A stretch of DNA of 37,872 nucleotides from Fibrobacter sp. Lineage in GTDB: Bacteria; Fibrobacterota; Chitinivibrionia; Chitinivibrionales; Chitinispirillaceae. Each line of letters opens with the position of its first letter. Position 1 is the stretch's first letter. A model generated the notes under the pieces. It worked only from the letters and a program-made list of their open reading frames with translations, was not told where the DNA came from and ran no database searches. This document shows positions 17,170 to 24,998 of this stretch, one piece after another. A program made the translations under genes and the position numbers. The DNA lies in NCBI GenBank assembly GCA_012513915.1, contig JAAZBG010000263.1, positions 1 to 37,872 on the forward strand. The letters run 5' to 3'.

Positions 17170-18140
17170 TTGTTTCCCCCCTCATCGTAAAATGACAGTT
17201 TCTCCGGCAAAGACGCCCATGTTGTAAATGTTATATCAGGAATCACTTCCCCGCCGGCAGAACTGATAAACGTAGATTTTCGATCACCACAAAAAAATGC
17301 AGTTTTCATTCCAACCTCTGCTGCCGCCTGAATATCTGTTGCAAGATCATTGCCAACAAACACAGTCTGCTCAGGAAGTATATGATATTCGTAGAGAACA
17401 TCAAATAATTTTCTGAACAGTAGCTGATCCGGTTTTGCAACACCGTACTCATAAGAGTAGAACGTCATATCACCCTCAAATATTTCACTGTAATCGTCAT
17501 ATTTTTCATTACTCTGATCCCGAATCATCAAGGTAAGGTCGATCGGAGTATAAAACTGTGCGTTGGACACAATCCCTAAATTGATATTTGAGAGTTTGAG
17601 TGTCTCAAGACTGTTTGATAAACCCGGATACAAAGACCTTCCGAGTGAATAAAAATTATACGTGTACGCAAGATACCGTGGAAAATCATTTTCGGTACAA
17701 GTACAGTATTCTGTATAATTGTACCCGTTTCTTTTCAGAATTGCATAGATAATGCTCCAAATATCTTCAATTTTTACTTCCGGATACATGACCCCTTTTT
17801 TATATAACTTTTCATGGTTGAGCGCAATTAGTCCATTATAGAAATCGCTAAGTGTCTTCTCAGGTGCATCATTGCAATTTAACGTGCCGAGTATCTCCCG
17901 GAATCCAAATTTGTCGATAATGATGCGAAAAGATTGAAGAATCGTTTCAGATCGTTCGTTTTTTGAACTGAAACCCGGTTTCCAATAGTTGATAAGTGTC
18001 CCGTAGACATCACAAATAACCGCACGGATGTTGAAGAGTTTTTCACTCTTTGCAGGATATTCCACCGGTTCAAGCGTTTCGTTGATAACCTTTGATTCAG
18101 ATTCATGAAGTTCTCTTGCATACTCTGCGAGGTCAGACAC
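17160..18140 (-). CDS. HAD-superfamily hydrolase (haloacid-dehalogenase-like)
   Basis: The 326-aa protein has the four HAD motifs: nucleophile Asp44 in CDVYGTLI, then IVSNAQF (motif II), the Lys of GVAKPDQ (motif III) and VGNDLATDIQAA (motif IV). The second motif I position is Tyr rather than Asp, as in haloacid dehalogenases and some phosphatases. A roughly 35-residue acidic N-terminal extension and a long helical cap (about residues 60-185) are present. I prefer a GTG at 18140, with AGGAG five bases upstream, over the ATG at 18182, which has no such site. It is the first gene of a two-gene unit with the secreted TPR protein. The substrate is unknown. Confidence 0.8.
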   Translation of the reverse strand: MSDLAEYARELHESESKVINETLEPVEYPAKSEKLFNIRAVICDVYGTLINYWKPGFSSKNERSETILQSFRIIIDKFGFREILGTLNCNDAPEKTLSDFYNGLIALNHEKLYKKGVMYPEVKIEDIWSIIYAILKRNGYNYTEYCTCTENDFPRYLAYTYNFYSLGRSLYPGLSNSLETLKLSNINLGIVSNAQFYTPIDLTLMIRDQSNEKYDDYSEIFEGDMTFYSYEYGVAKPDQLLFRKLFDVLYEYHILPEQTVFVGNDLATDIQAAAEVGMKTAFFCGDRKSTFISSAGGEVIPDITFTTWASLPEKLSFYDEGGNKCD

Positions 18141-18527
18141 GTTGTCTCCTTTGTTTCTTGACATGTACGACAGTGCAATCAACCTGAAATTTCAATATCT
18201 TAACAGATACGATTATGTTTCAAATCCAGATGCCATCAGATTCATAACAAACGCATAAAGCATTGTATTTAAAAATATTATATCGCACAGTCATAGTCAT
18301 TAAGTAACTTTTCTGTTTAATTATAAAGATGAGACCTAAAATACAATATTAATTCAGGAAAGAACCCACTTATTACAGATCAATCTTGAAAAAAATTGAT
18401 TTTGAATAGTACTATAATTGCAGATATTGAAGTCTGAAACCAATAATTTCATTGATATTTCAGTATCACTTTGTTTTTTAGTGTGAGTATGGAGTTTGTA
18501 TTTTTTACACCGTCAGGTATTCAGTAA
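18141..18527. other. divergent promoter region of the HAD and response-regulator genes
   Basis: No gene is seen in this AT-rich gap. A TATAAT at 18413-18418 could be a -10 element for the plus-strand response-regulator gene, but no well-spaced -35 was found. ATCAAT and ATTGAT arms near 18380-18400 form a weak palindrome. Confidence 0.35.
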
Positions 18528-18896
18528 ATGAAGAAAATATTAATTGTTGATGATAGTAAAGAGATACGACATCTTGTTAAAACAACGCTTGAAATGAATG
18601 ATTACAAAGTGATTGAAGCACCGGATGGTAATAAAGCTGTTGAGATTGCAAGGAAAATTAGACCGGATATCATTATCATGGATCTTATGATGCCCGGTAT
18701 GGACGGGTTTGAGGCAACCAGATTGCTTACAACTGATCCGGAAACAAAAGACAGCAAAATAATAATTCTAACCGGCTCGGAATTACGAAACAAGGAACGG
18801 GCGATGGCGGTCGGGGCAGATGATTTTTTTGTGAAGCCATTCAGTCCGCTGGACCTTATTGCAAAAGTCGAAAGTATTATTGGAAGTGCACTATGA
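18528..18896 (+). CDS. single-domain response regulator (CheY-like receiver)
   Basis: At 122 aa this is a bare receiver domain with no output domain. It keeps all key residues: acidic pair Asp8/Asp9 in IVDDS, phosphoacceptor Asp52 in IIMDLMMPGMDG, Thr82 in IILTGSE and Lys103 in FVKPFSP. Its stop overlaps the start of the HD-GYP gene (ATGA), so the two are translationally coupled and the receiver may control the phosphodiesterase in trans. No histidine kinase lies in the window. The upstream AGGT is a weak ribosome-binding site. Confidence 0.92.
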   Translation: MKKILIVDDSKEIRHLVKTTLEMNDYKVIEAPDGNKAVEIARKIRPDIIIMDLMMPGMDGFEATRLLTTDPETKDSKIIILTGSELRNKERAMAVGADDFFVKPFSPLDLIAKVESIIGSAL

Positions 18897-19819
18897 TTAT
18901 TCCCAATTATGATCTTTCTGATTCAGTGACAGACTCCGTCGATTACAAGACATTGTACCAGCTTGAACTAAAAAAAAATATTGAACTGGAAAATGAGTTG
19001 CAGATTGCCGATAATCAATTGAAAATGTACACCAAAGAACTCAGTCAGGCCTTTATTCACTCAAAACACAATCGTAAACAGCTTGCAAGTGCAAATAGTC
19101 AGCTTGTAAAATATGCATCGGATTTAAAAATAACATTCTCAAGTTTAAAACTTGCACACAAAGAACTTCAGAGTGCCTATAAAGACACTGTTTTCCGGCT
19201 CGTTCTTGCATCAGAGTACAAAGATAAAGACACTGGAAACCATATCAAACGCATGAGCCGTTTCAGTGCACACCTTGCACATCTATTGGGACTCCCGGCA
19301 AAAGAGATTGACAGTATAACCTATGCGGCACCAATGCATGATGTAGGAAAAATAGGTATCCCGGACAATATTCTTTTAAAAAGCGGTATGTTGACAGAGA
19401 GTGAATTCTCAATTATAAAAACACACACAACAATAGGCAGCGTGATCCTTGAAAACTCCCGTTCAAATGTACTTCAGATTGCCCAGACAATTGCACTGTC
19501 GCATCATGAATACTGGAACGGTGATGGTTACCCCTGCGGTTTACAAAAAGACAATATACCTTTATCTGCACGTATTGTTGCGATTTCCGATACCTTTGAT
19601 GCGCTGACATCAAAACGCCCTTACAAGTCTCCCTACCCGATTGATGTTGCTTGTGAAATAATCAAAAAAGAACGGGCACGTCACTTTGACCCTGATCTTG
19701 TCGATGCACTGGTAAATCACATTGACGAGTTCGCAAAGATCAAGCATGACATTGACAACACTGATCCATATGAGACCAGTGAGTTTGCTTACAGCGAGAG
19801 AGATCTGGTACTCATGTGA
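18893..19819 (+). CDS. HD-GYP domain cyclic-di-GMP phosphodiesterase
   Basis: HD-GYP proteins hydrolyse cyclic di-GMP and so influence motility and surface behaviour. The 308-aa protein starts with a helical, probably coiled-coil region (about 20-100). The HD-GYP domain (about 105-275) has HD at 149-150 in APMHDVGKIGIPD, the HH of ALSHHEYWNGDGYP with GYP at 212-214, and SDTFDALTSKRPYK. All metal-binding residues visible to me are present, so it should be active. No receiver domain is fused; the receiver is the overlapping upstream gene, a split form of the common RpfG-type response regulator. It lies 2 kb from a flagellar cluster, which fits a motility-signalling role but does not prove it. 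Confidence 0.92.
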   Translation: MIIPNYDLSDSVTDSVDYKTLYQLELKKNIELENELQIADNQLKMYTKELSQAFIHSKHNRKQLASANSQLVKYASDLKITFSSLKLAHKELQSAYKDTVFRLVLASEYKDKDTGNHIKRMSRFSAHLAHLLGLPAKEIDSITYAAPMHDVGKIGIPDNILLKSGMLTESEFSIIKTHTTIGSVILENSRSNVLQIAQTIALSHHEYWNGDGYPCGLQKDNIPLSARIVAISDTFDALTSKRPYKSPYPIDVACEIIKKERARHFDPDLVDALVNHIDEFAKIKHDIDNTDPYETSEFAYSERDLVLM

Positions 19820-19820
19820 A

Positions 19821-19883
19821 CAAGTAGCAAGTAGCAAGTAGCAAGTAGCTAATAGCTAATAGCTAACAGCCAATAGTCAACAG
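19821..19883. repeat. nine tandem degenerate heptamers
   Basis: Four exact CAAGTAG units are followed by CTAATAG twice, then CTAACAG, CCAATAG and TCAACAG, with no gap, starting two bases after a stop codon and ending 16 bases before the end of the convergent hydrolase gene. Confidence 0.9.
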
Positions 19884-19898
19884 CAGACCATATCTCTT

Positions 19899-21311
19899 CT
19901 ATTGCCAGTTCTTTCGTTGTGGATTCTGCCAGGGGGATTTGCACAACACGCAATCGTTACCCCAAAAAAAGTTTCTGGCACCGGTGTCGTTATATACCCA
20001 GTAGCGCATCCATGCAACAATCGCTTTGCGCTCTTCACCACCACCATTACTCTCGATATACTGATGAGCTGCGCCGCTGAGTGTGGCCATGAAAGTTTGA
20101 ACTTTGGATTTATCGTAGGTCGCCTGCTGAAGTGGCATACCTACATTATCTTTGGTACCAGTGGTTTGAAGCATCGGTCCGTGAAGAGCGGCTTCGGCGG
20201 TATGACCATGAATAGAAACCACGGTGAATATAGAAGGTTCTGCTCCAAGCTGTACCGCTGATGTCCCTCCGACAGAAAATCCCATGGAAACAACATGATC
20301 AATCCAAAGTTTTCCTTTGAAAACTCCATCCGCTTTATTCTGCGCGATGATCCAGGTAAGCGCATCTTTCATTGTTTGTAAATTTTGCGCACCACCGGGC
20401 CCCTGGTTCAGCACCGGTGTTCCTACAACAACAAATCCATGAGATGCGAAATTTGTCAACATTGTGGTATGTACCGGTTGAACGGTTTGACCTATCCCCG
20501 GGCCAAAAATGATTGGAGCATGCAAAAAACCATTTTCACCAAGAGTTTCGGGTCTGAATATCACGTACGTTTTATTGGATCCTGCGTTGATACTCTGGAC
20601 AACCGTTTTGAATGGGCCTTTTGAAGAATAATCTGTTATTGGAGGAAGCTTTGGTAAAGAATCTGAATCTGACGCCATAACAATTGCAAGATTTTTCTGA
20701 TCAAGTGAAGTAATCTCTTTTTTTAGCGTTTTAAAACCGTTTCTTGTAACAACCAGTGTATCAACCGCTGTTGTTTTACCTGATACCGCACCAACAAATC
20801 GCTGCGCAGCAAGTGCTTTTGCGGTAAGAAACGATACTTCACCTGTGGTAACCAGTTGAAAAGTCTGTTTGAATTGATCCATAACAACCTGCATAACATA
20901 GATTCCTGCAGGCATTTCCGGCAGCAGATACCGGTGAATACCAGTTCCTGCATTGTTAAGTGATGTTTTGAAATACCTGGATCCATTACTCGAAAATATT
21001 GATATCTCACCGGTTTTTGAAACAGAGGATGCAGTGAAAATAAGCTGATTTCTCTCGATTACGACCTGGCAGGGTGCATTGGACAGTACACCTCTCGATG
21101 TATTTCTATTGATTGCTGTAATATTTGACAAAATGAATTCACCATTTACATCAGTTGAATCTTTCAGTGATGGATCTGAAGTAAGGATCACCAGTGCACC
21201 TTCAATAGCTGTACCTTTACTGTCTTTCACTGTACCGCTTATATCAACTGTTGCTGCAATTCCACACGAAATGATTACTTGCACTAAAGCAATACCGTTT
21301 ATAATCCGCAT
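19899..21311 (-). CDS. secreted PETase/cutinase-like alpha/beta hydrolase with N-terminal surface domains
   Basis: This 470-aa secreted protein begins with a signal peptide (MRIINGIALVQVIISC). A carboxypeptidase-regulatory-like fold starts at about residue 23 (SGTVKDSKGTAIEGALV) but appears to finish only at about 183-212 (VDTLVVTRNGFKTL). Between them lies a segment like a type IX sorting or Por-type beta-sandwich (about 85-156; GEISIFSSNGSR, PAGIYVMQV). The hydrolase domain (about 235-450) resembles the polyester-hydrolase/chlorophyllase-like group: ASHGFVVVGTP, nucleophile Ser346 in MGFSVGG, likely Asp388 in GTKDNV and His416 in GAAHQY. It ends WVYNDTGARNFFWGNDC with a Cys pair (C454, C457). 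GGGGAAG precedes the ATG at 21311. Natural substrate is unknown; plant-wall esters are plausible. Confidence 0.75.
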   Translation of the reverse strand: MRIINGIALVQVIISCGIAATVDISGTVKDSKGTAIEGALVILTSDPSLKDSTDVNGEFILSNITAINRNTSRGVLSNAPCQVVIERNQLIFTASSVSKTGEISIFSSNGSRYFKTSLNNAGTGIHRYLLPEMPAGIYVMQVVMDQFKQTFQLVTTGEVSFLTAKALAAQRFVGAVSGKTTAVDTLVVTRNGFKTLKKEITSLDQKNLAIVMASDSDSLPKLPPITDYSSKGPFKTVVQSINAGSNKTYVIFRPETLGENGFLHAPIIFGPGIGQTVQPVHTTMLTNFASHGFVVVGTPVLNQGPGGAQNLQTMKDALTWIIAQNKADGVFKGKLWIDHVVSMGFSVGGTSAVQLGAEPSIFTVVSIHGHTAEAALHGPMLQTTGTKDNVGMPLQQATYDKSKVQTFMATLSGAAHQYIESNGGGEERKAIVAWMRYWVYNDTGARNFFWGNDCVLCKSPWQNPQRKNWQ

Positions 21312-21388
21312 AAAATTACTTCCCCTCTGATCAGTTTCTTTAATCATAAATAAAATGTACATCGTTGTATGTACGATTTTCTGGTAAC

Positions 21389-21429
21389 GGTAATATAATG
21401 GAAGTAAAAGATATTTTCATTATATTACC
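21389..21429. promoter_or_regulatory. 12-bp perfect inverted repeat upstream of the PETase-like gene
   Basis: GGTAATATAATG at 21389-21400 and CATTATATTACC at 21418-21429 flank 17 bases, about 80-120 bases before the minus-strand start. It could be an operator or an RNA hairpin. Confidence 0.4.
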
Positions 21430-21714
21430 ATTTTCCGGGTATTAAAGTGTAGACAAAAACTTGATTCTCAACCGGGTTAAGTTTCTGTTTTTAAACAATT
21501 AGGCAGTAATTTCAACTGTTTGAGTGTTGACACTTGATACGCATCGACCATTGACAAGGAACACGTGACACATATTTGAATGGTGGCATTGAAAATAAAG
21601 GTAACAATTTTGGTTTATGGCATGGCGTTCCTACCGGACCACAATCCTATTCAACTATGATTTCATTTAGGGTACGGTTGTGTCGATTTTTTTTGTGCAA
21701 ATTTGTGGCGTTGC

Positions 21715-21735
21715 GGACACCCACGAGGGGTGTCC
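21715..21735. repeat. GGACACCC/GGGTGTCC hairpin of a dispersed-repeat type
   Basis: Eight-base perfect arms flank ACGAG, with GTAGGG on the minus-strand flank. It resembles intergenic palindromes found in many copies in some environmental genomes; copy number here is unknown. Confidence 0.5.
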
Positions 21736-21933
21736 CTACGGTGACATACCGGTGACATCCACTTGATCCTTTTTTACCATTATCACCGGCATTATATTCC
21801 TCAAATACCTCCAATCCGTTAAATTTTGCCATCCGATTCGTTTGTGGCAAACATCTTACTATTTCTTACACCTCTTTAATAATCAATTAATTACATCAAA
21901 CAGGTTTTCATTTCAATAACCATTTTTCCTGTC

Positions 21934-21949
21934 AGGCACACAACTTGCT
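21934..21949 (+). promoter_or_regulatory. sigma-54 promoter of the flgJ-flgN-flgK-flgL operon
   Basis: AGGCACACAACTTGCT has the invariant GG and GC exactly 10 bases apart and matches the TGGCAC-N5-TTGC pattern except for its first base. Transcription would start near 21960, leaving a short leader before the ATG at 21978. Confidence 0.7.
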
Positions 21950-21977
21950 CGTTTTGCAGATGAAAGGACTCGTTGAT

Positions 21978-22763
21978 ATGGATATCACACCGATAAAAAC
22001 CAATTCGCTATCAGATCTGCAAAAAGCTAAAATTCAGCAGGTCGCATCAGAATTTGAATCAATGATCACCCAGATGATGCTTAAAACGATGCGCTCAACC
22101 GTTGGTGAAAATCCGCTTATGCCTCAAAGTTTTGGAGAAAAGATTTTTACAGAAATGCTGGATAGTGAATACTCAAAATCAATAACAAATACATCAAATC
22201 TTGGACTTGCGGAATTGATAGTTAAAGAACTTGAGAAGCTGGAGTCACCAGACCTGACTGGTCCAGATTCTTTCTATAATCCGGCGCTATTAATGAATGA
22301 CGCATTTATCAGTGACAAAATGCCATTGAAATCCGTAACGTCATCTTCCAGCCCGACCTCAAAAATAGCAAAGTGGCAATCGTTGATTCATGAAGCCAGT
22401 GAGAAATATGGTGTCGACAAAAACCTCATTTCCGCAGTGATCGTTCAGGAATCAGCAGGTAACCAGTTTGCGGTTTCAAAGGCCGGCGCAAAAGGATTGA
22501 TGCAGCTGATGGATTCAACAGCGCGATCCCTTGGTGTTTTCAACTCTTTCAATCCGAGGCTAAACATTATGGGTGGAACTAAATACCTGCGCGACATGCT
22601 TGACAAATATAACAACAATGAAGAACTTGCACTTGCATCATATAACGCAGGACCTGGTGCAGTTGATAAATATAACGGTATTCCCCCATACCTGGAAACA
22701 CAAAACTATGTACAATCTGTTTCTAAACTGAAATCACTATTTGCCAATAAGCAGGAGCTGTAA
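21978..22763 (+). CDS. flgJ: FlgJ-like rod-binding protein fused to an SLT lytic transglycosylase
   Basis: The 261-aa protein joins two domains. Residues about 15-85 match the FlgJ N-terminal rod-binding domain (ASEFESMITQMMLKTMR, FGEKIFTEMLDSEYS). Residues about 135-245 are an SLT-type lytic transglycosylase with catalytic Glu158 (IVQESAG), GLMQLM and YNAGPGAV. It would cut peptidoglycan so that the flagellar rod can pass. FlgJ of Salmonella instead carries a glucosaminidase-type C-terminus, so the muramidase here is a different family. The ATG at 21978 has AAAGGA nine bases upstream; an ATG at 21960 would coincide with the predicted transcription start. It opens the sigma-54 operon and is followed by flgN after 2 bases. 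Confidence 0.88.
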   Translation: MDITPIKTNSLSDLQKAKIQQVASEFESMITQMMLKTMRSTVGENPLMPQSFGEKIFTEMLDSEYSKSITNTSNLGLAELIVKELEKLESPDLTGPDSFYNPALLMNDAFISDKMPLKSVTSSSSPTSKIAKWQSLIHEASEKYGVDKNLISAVIVQESAGNQFAVSKAGAKGLMQLMDSTARSLGVFNSFNPRLNIMGGTKYLRDMLDKYNNNEELALASYNAGPGAVDKYNGIPPYLETQNYVQSVSKLKSLFANKQEL

Positions 22764-22765
22764 CC

Positions 22766-23266
22766 ATGGAAAACCTTTATAACGAACTGGAGCGTATTCT
22801 ATGCAGCGAAGTTGATATACATGTCGCAGTTGTCGAAACAGCAGAAGCATTAAACAAATCACTCAGAGAAAATAATATACCGGAAATTATTGTATTCACA
22901 CAGCGCCATGATGAGCAGATTTGTCAAATAGAGAAACTTGAAGAACAACGGATTGAATATGGCATACTTATAGCTAAGAAACTCGGTATGAAAACAAAAG
23001 AACCTAAACTTGTTAACCTGATTGAAAATGCGCCATCATCATTTAAACATCGTCTTGGTGATTTGCATAGAAAACTTACAAAGGCAATTAACGATTTATC
23101 AAAATTGACAGTTTCAAATCAGCTTCTGCTTGAAAATGCAATGAGCATTATCAACTGCACATTTGCATTTATCAAACAGTCGCAAAAAAAGTTTCAACCG
23201 TATGGTGCAACACGTAAAACATCATCATCTTATAATGCATTTACAATGTTTAACCGTACGGTATAG
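22766..23266 (+). CDS. flgN: FlgN-like flagellar export chaperone
   Basis: The 166-aa, almost wholly helical protein fits the FlgN family by length, composition and position directly before flgK. FlgN binds the C-termini of FlgK and FlgL in the cytoplasm and delivers them to the export apparatus. The N-terminal helices (LYNELERILCSEVDIHVAV) and the central Glu/Lys-rich coiled region are typical, but FlgN is weakly conserved and the call rests largely on context. GGAG overlaps the end of flgJ, so the two genes are tightly coupled. Confidence 0.75.
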   Translation: MENLYNELERILCSEVDIHVAVVETAEALNKSLRENNIPEIIVFTQRHDEQICQIEKLEEQRIEYGILIAKKLGMKTKEPKLVNLIENAPSSFKHRLGDLHRKLTKAINDLSKLTVSNQLLLENAMSIINCTFAFIKQSQKKFQPYGATRKTSSSYNAFTMFNRTV

Positions 23267-23295
23267 TGTCGCAGTACTTATAACAGGATTACTAT

Positions 23296-24975
23296 ATGAG
23301 CTTATTCTCTGTATTAAATGTTGGAACCCGCGGCTTGATGGCTTCACAGCTTGCAATGAATGTTGCCGGTCAGAACATATCAAATGCAGATGTAAAGGGA
23401 TATTCACGTAAACGCCTTAATCTGGCACCGGATTACCGCTATGATTCGGGATATGGTCAGATGGGTATGGGCGTCGAAGTTATTAACATTGAGAGAATGA
23501 GAAACGGATTTATTGACAATCAGATACGGCTTCAAAACCAGGAAGTAGGGTATTTTACCGAGATCAACCAGTCATTAAATGCAATTGAGAATGTATTTAC
23601 AGAACCCGGGGATACAGGAATACAAACATTCATTGATCAGTTTTTTGATTCATGGCAAAACCTGTCAAATAATCCTGCTGACATTTCAGCCCGTACAATG
23701 GTAAAAACAAATGCAGAAATACTTAATGATGTGTTTCATAATCTTGCAGGAGAACTGACCGATCTGCGGCAGACGCGAAATACGGAGATTGAAACCAGAG
23801 TAACAAAAGTTAACGAAATTGTAAAGGAAGTTTATAATTTAAACCTTGAAATCGGGGCAGTGGAGATTGGAAATCAGAATGCAAATGACAGCCGTGACCG
23901 TCGGGACAAAATTCTGAAGGATCTATCATTGTTGATTGACATAAACACAACAGAAAATGATCTTGGTCAGCTCACGGTAACAACTAATGGCAACATTCTG
24001 GTATCACCCGTCAACTACCAGACACTTGTAACAACAAGTACATCATTTCAGATGCCTGATGGAACATCAATGACAAATGTCGGTATCAAATTCAGCGAAT
24101 CCCGGAAAACGTATATGCCTCAGGGTGGAGAAATAAAGGGATTAATTGAGGTAAGGGATTCGATTGTTCCCGAATATCAGAAAATGCTCGATGAACTCGC
24201 GCTTGCAATTGTGCGTGATGTCAATAGCCTTCATGTAACAGGGTACAACCTTGATGGCTATAGTGGTAGTAATTTTTTCAATCCGGACACAACCGGTGCA
24301 TCTGATATATCTCTTGCAGCCGCAATAAATTCCAGTGTTCATAACATCGCTGCAGCATCAGGTGGTGAAATAGAACCTGCCATTGCAAATACATTAACCG
24401 CAGGTTTTCACAACTTTGGAGATCCTCCACTTCAGTTATATCGTGATCCCGTAGCAGTACCGGTTACTCCAGCTACGAATATCATGCGCGGTTCCGCAAT
24501 TGTCACTACACCGTCAATTACTTTACAGGAAGGCGTTGATTATCATATTGATTATGTCAGCGGTACTATTCAGATGCTTCATAATGGTTATGATGCACAA
24601 AATCTTACTGTAAATTTCCAGTATCGTACAGGTGGATTTGCCGGACCTGGCGATAACTCAAACTCAATAGCAATCGCAGCACTTCGAGCCGATCTGACAA
24701 TGTCACCTGATGTTGTCGGAAATAATACTGCAACCTACACTGAATTTTATAGTTCTGTCATAGGATTTCTGGGACTCAGTAAAAACGAAGCAAATTCATC
24801 ATTGGAAACACGCACGTTTCTTGTTGACCAATACGAATCACAGCAGGATTCTATCGCAGGAGTTTCGCTTGATGAAGAGATGGCAGATCTGATAAAATAT
24901 CAGCATACATATCAGGCTGCTGCACGTCTCATAAGCATAACAAATGACATGCTTGACACATTAATCAACATGTAA
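23296..24975 (+). CDS. flgK: flagellar hook-associated protein 1 (FlgK) with an inserted domain
   Basis: FlgK forms the first junction ring between hook and filament. The 559-aa protein has the conserved N-terminus (NVGTRGLMASQLAMNVAGQN, ADVKGYSR) and the C-terminal SLDEEMADLIKYQHTYQAAAR and DMLDTLINM. Between AAASGGE (about 353-358) and GPGDNSNSIAIAAL (from about 450) sits an extra segment of about 90 residues. It contains EGVDYHIDYVSGTIQML (from about 412), a small beta-rich unit not part of ordinary FlgK, which normally runs straight between those two motifs. A similar unit occurs in FlgL. AGGA precedes the ATG. Confidence 0.95.
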   Translation: MSLFSVLNVGTRGLMASQLAMNVAGQNISNADVKGYSRKRLNLAPDYRYDSGYGQMGMGVEVINIERMRNGFIDNQIRLQNQEVGYFTEINQSLNAIENVFTEPGDTGIQTFIDQFFDSWQNLSNNPADISARTMVKTNAEILNDVFHNLAGELTDLRQTRNTEIETRVTKVNEIVKEVYNLNLEIGAVEIGNQNANDSRDRRDKILKDLSLLIDINTTENDLGQLTVTTNGNILVSPVNYQTLVTTSTSFQMPDGTSMTNVGIKFSESRKTYMPQGGEIKGLIEVRDSIVPEYQKMLDELALAIVRDVNSLHVTGYNLDGYSGSNFFNPDTTGASDISLAAAINSSVHNIAAASGGEIEPAIANTLTAGFHNFGDPPLQLYRDPVAVPVTPATNIMRGSAIVTTPSITLQEGVDYHIDYVSGTIQMLHNGYDAQNLTVNFQYRTGGFAGPGDNSNSIAIAALRADLTMSPDVVGNNTATYTEFYSSVIGFLGLSKNEANSSLETRTFLVDQYESQQDSIAGVSLDEEMADLIKYQHTYQAAARLISITNDMLDTLINM

Positions 24976-24998
24976 TCTGCATCACAAAGGAGTAATAA

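Larger units (their letters stand above)
21312..21977. other. large divergent intergenic region before the flagellar operon
   Basis: This 666-base gap contains two inverted repeats close to the hydrolase promoter, a dispersed-type GTGTCC hairpin and a sigma-54 site, each listed separately. GTACAT and ATGTAC arms also flank 6 bases at 21357-21374. A minus-strand frame across 21647-21850 is made partly of the hairpin and is not called. Confidence 0.6.

Noticed and set aside
19821..19883. CRISPR array
   Set aside because: The repeats are 7 bases long with no spacers.
21647..21850. 67-codon minus-strand frame containing TPLVGVRNATN
   Set aside because: That segment is the translation of the GTGTCC palindrome, so the frame is a by-product of a repeat.
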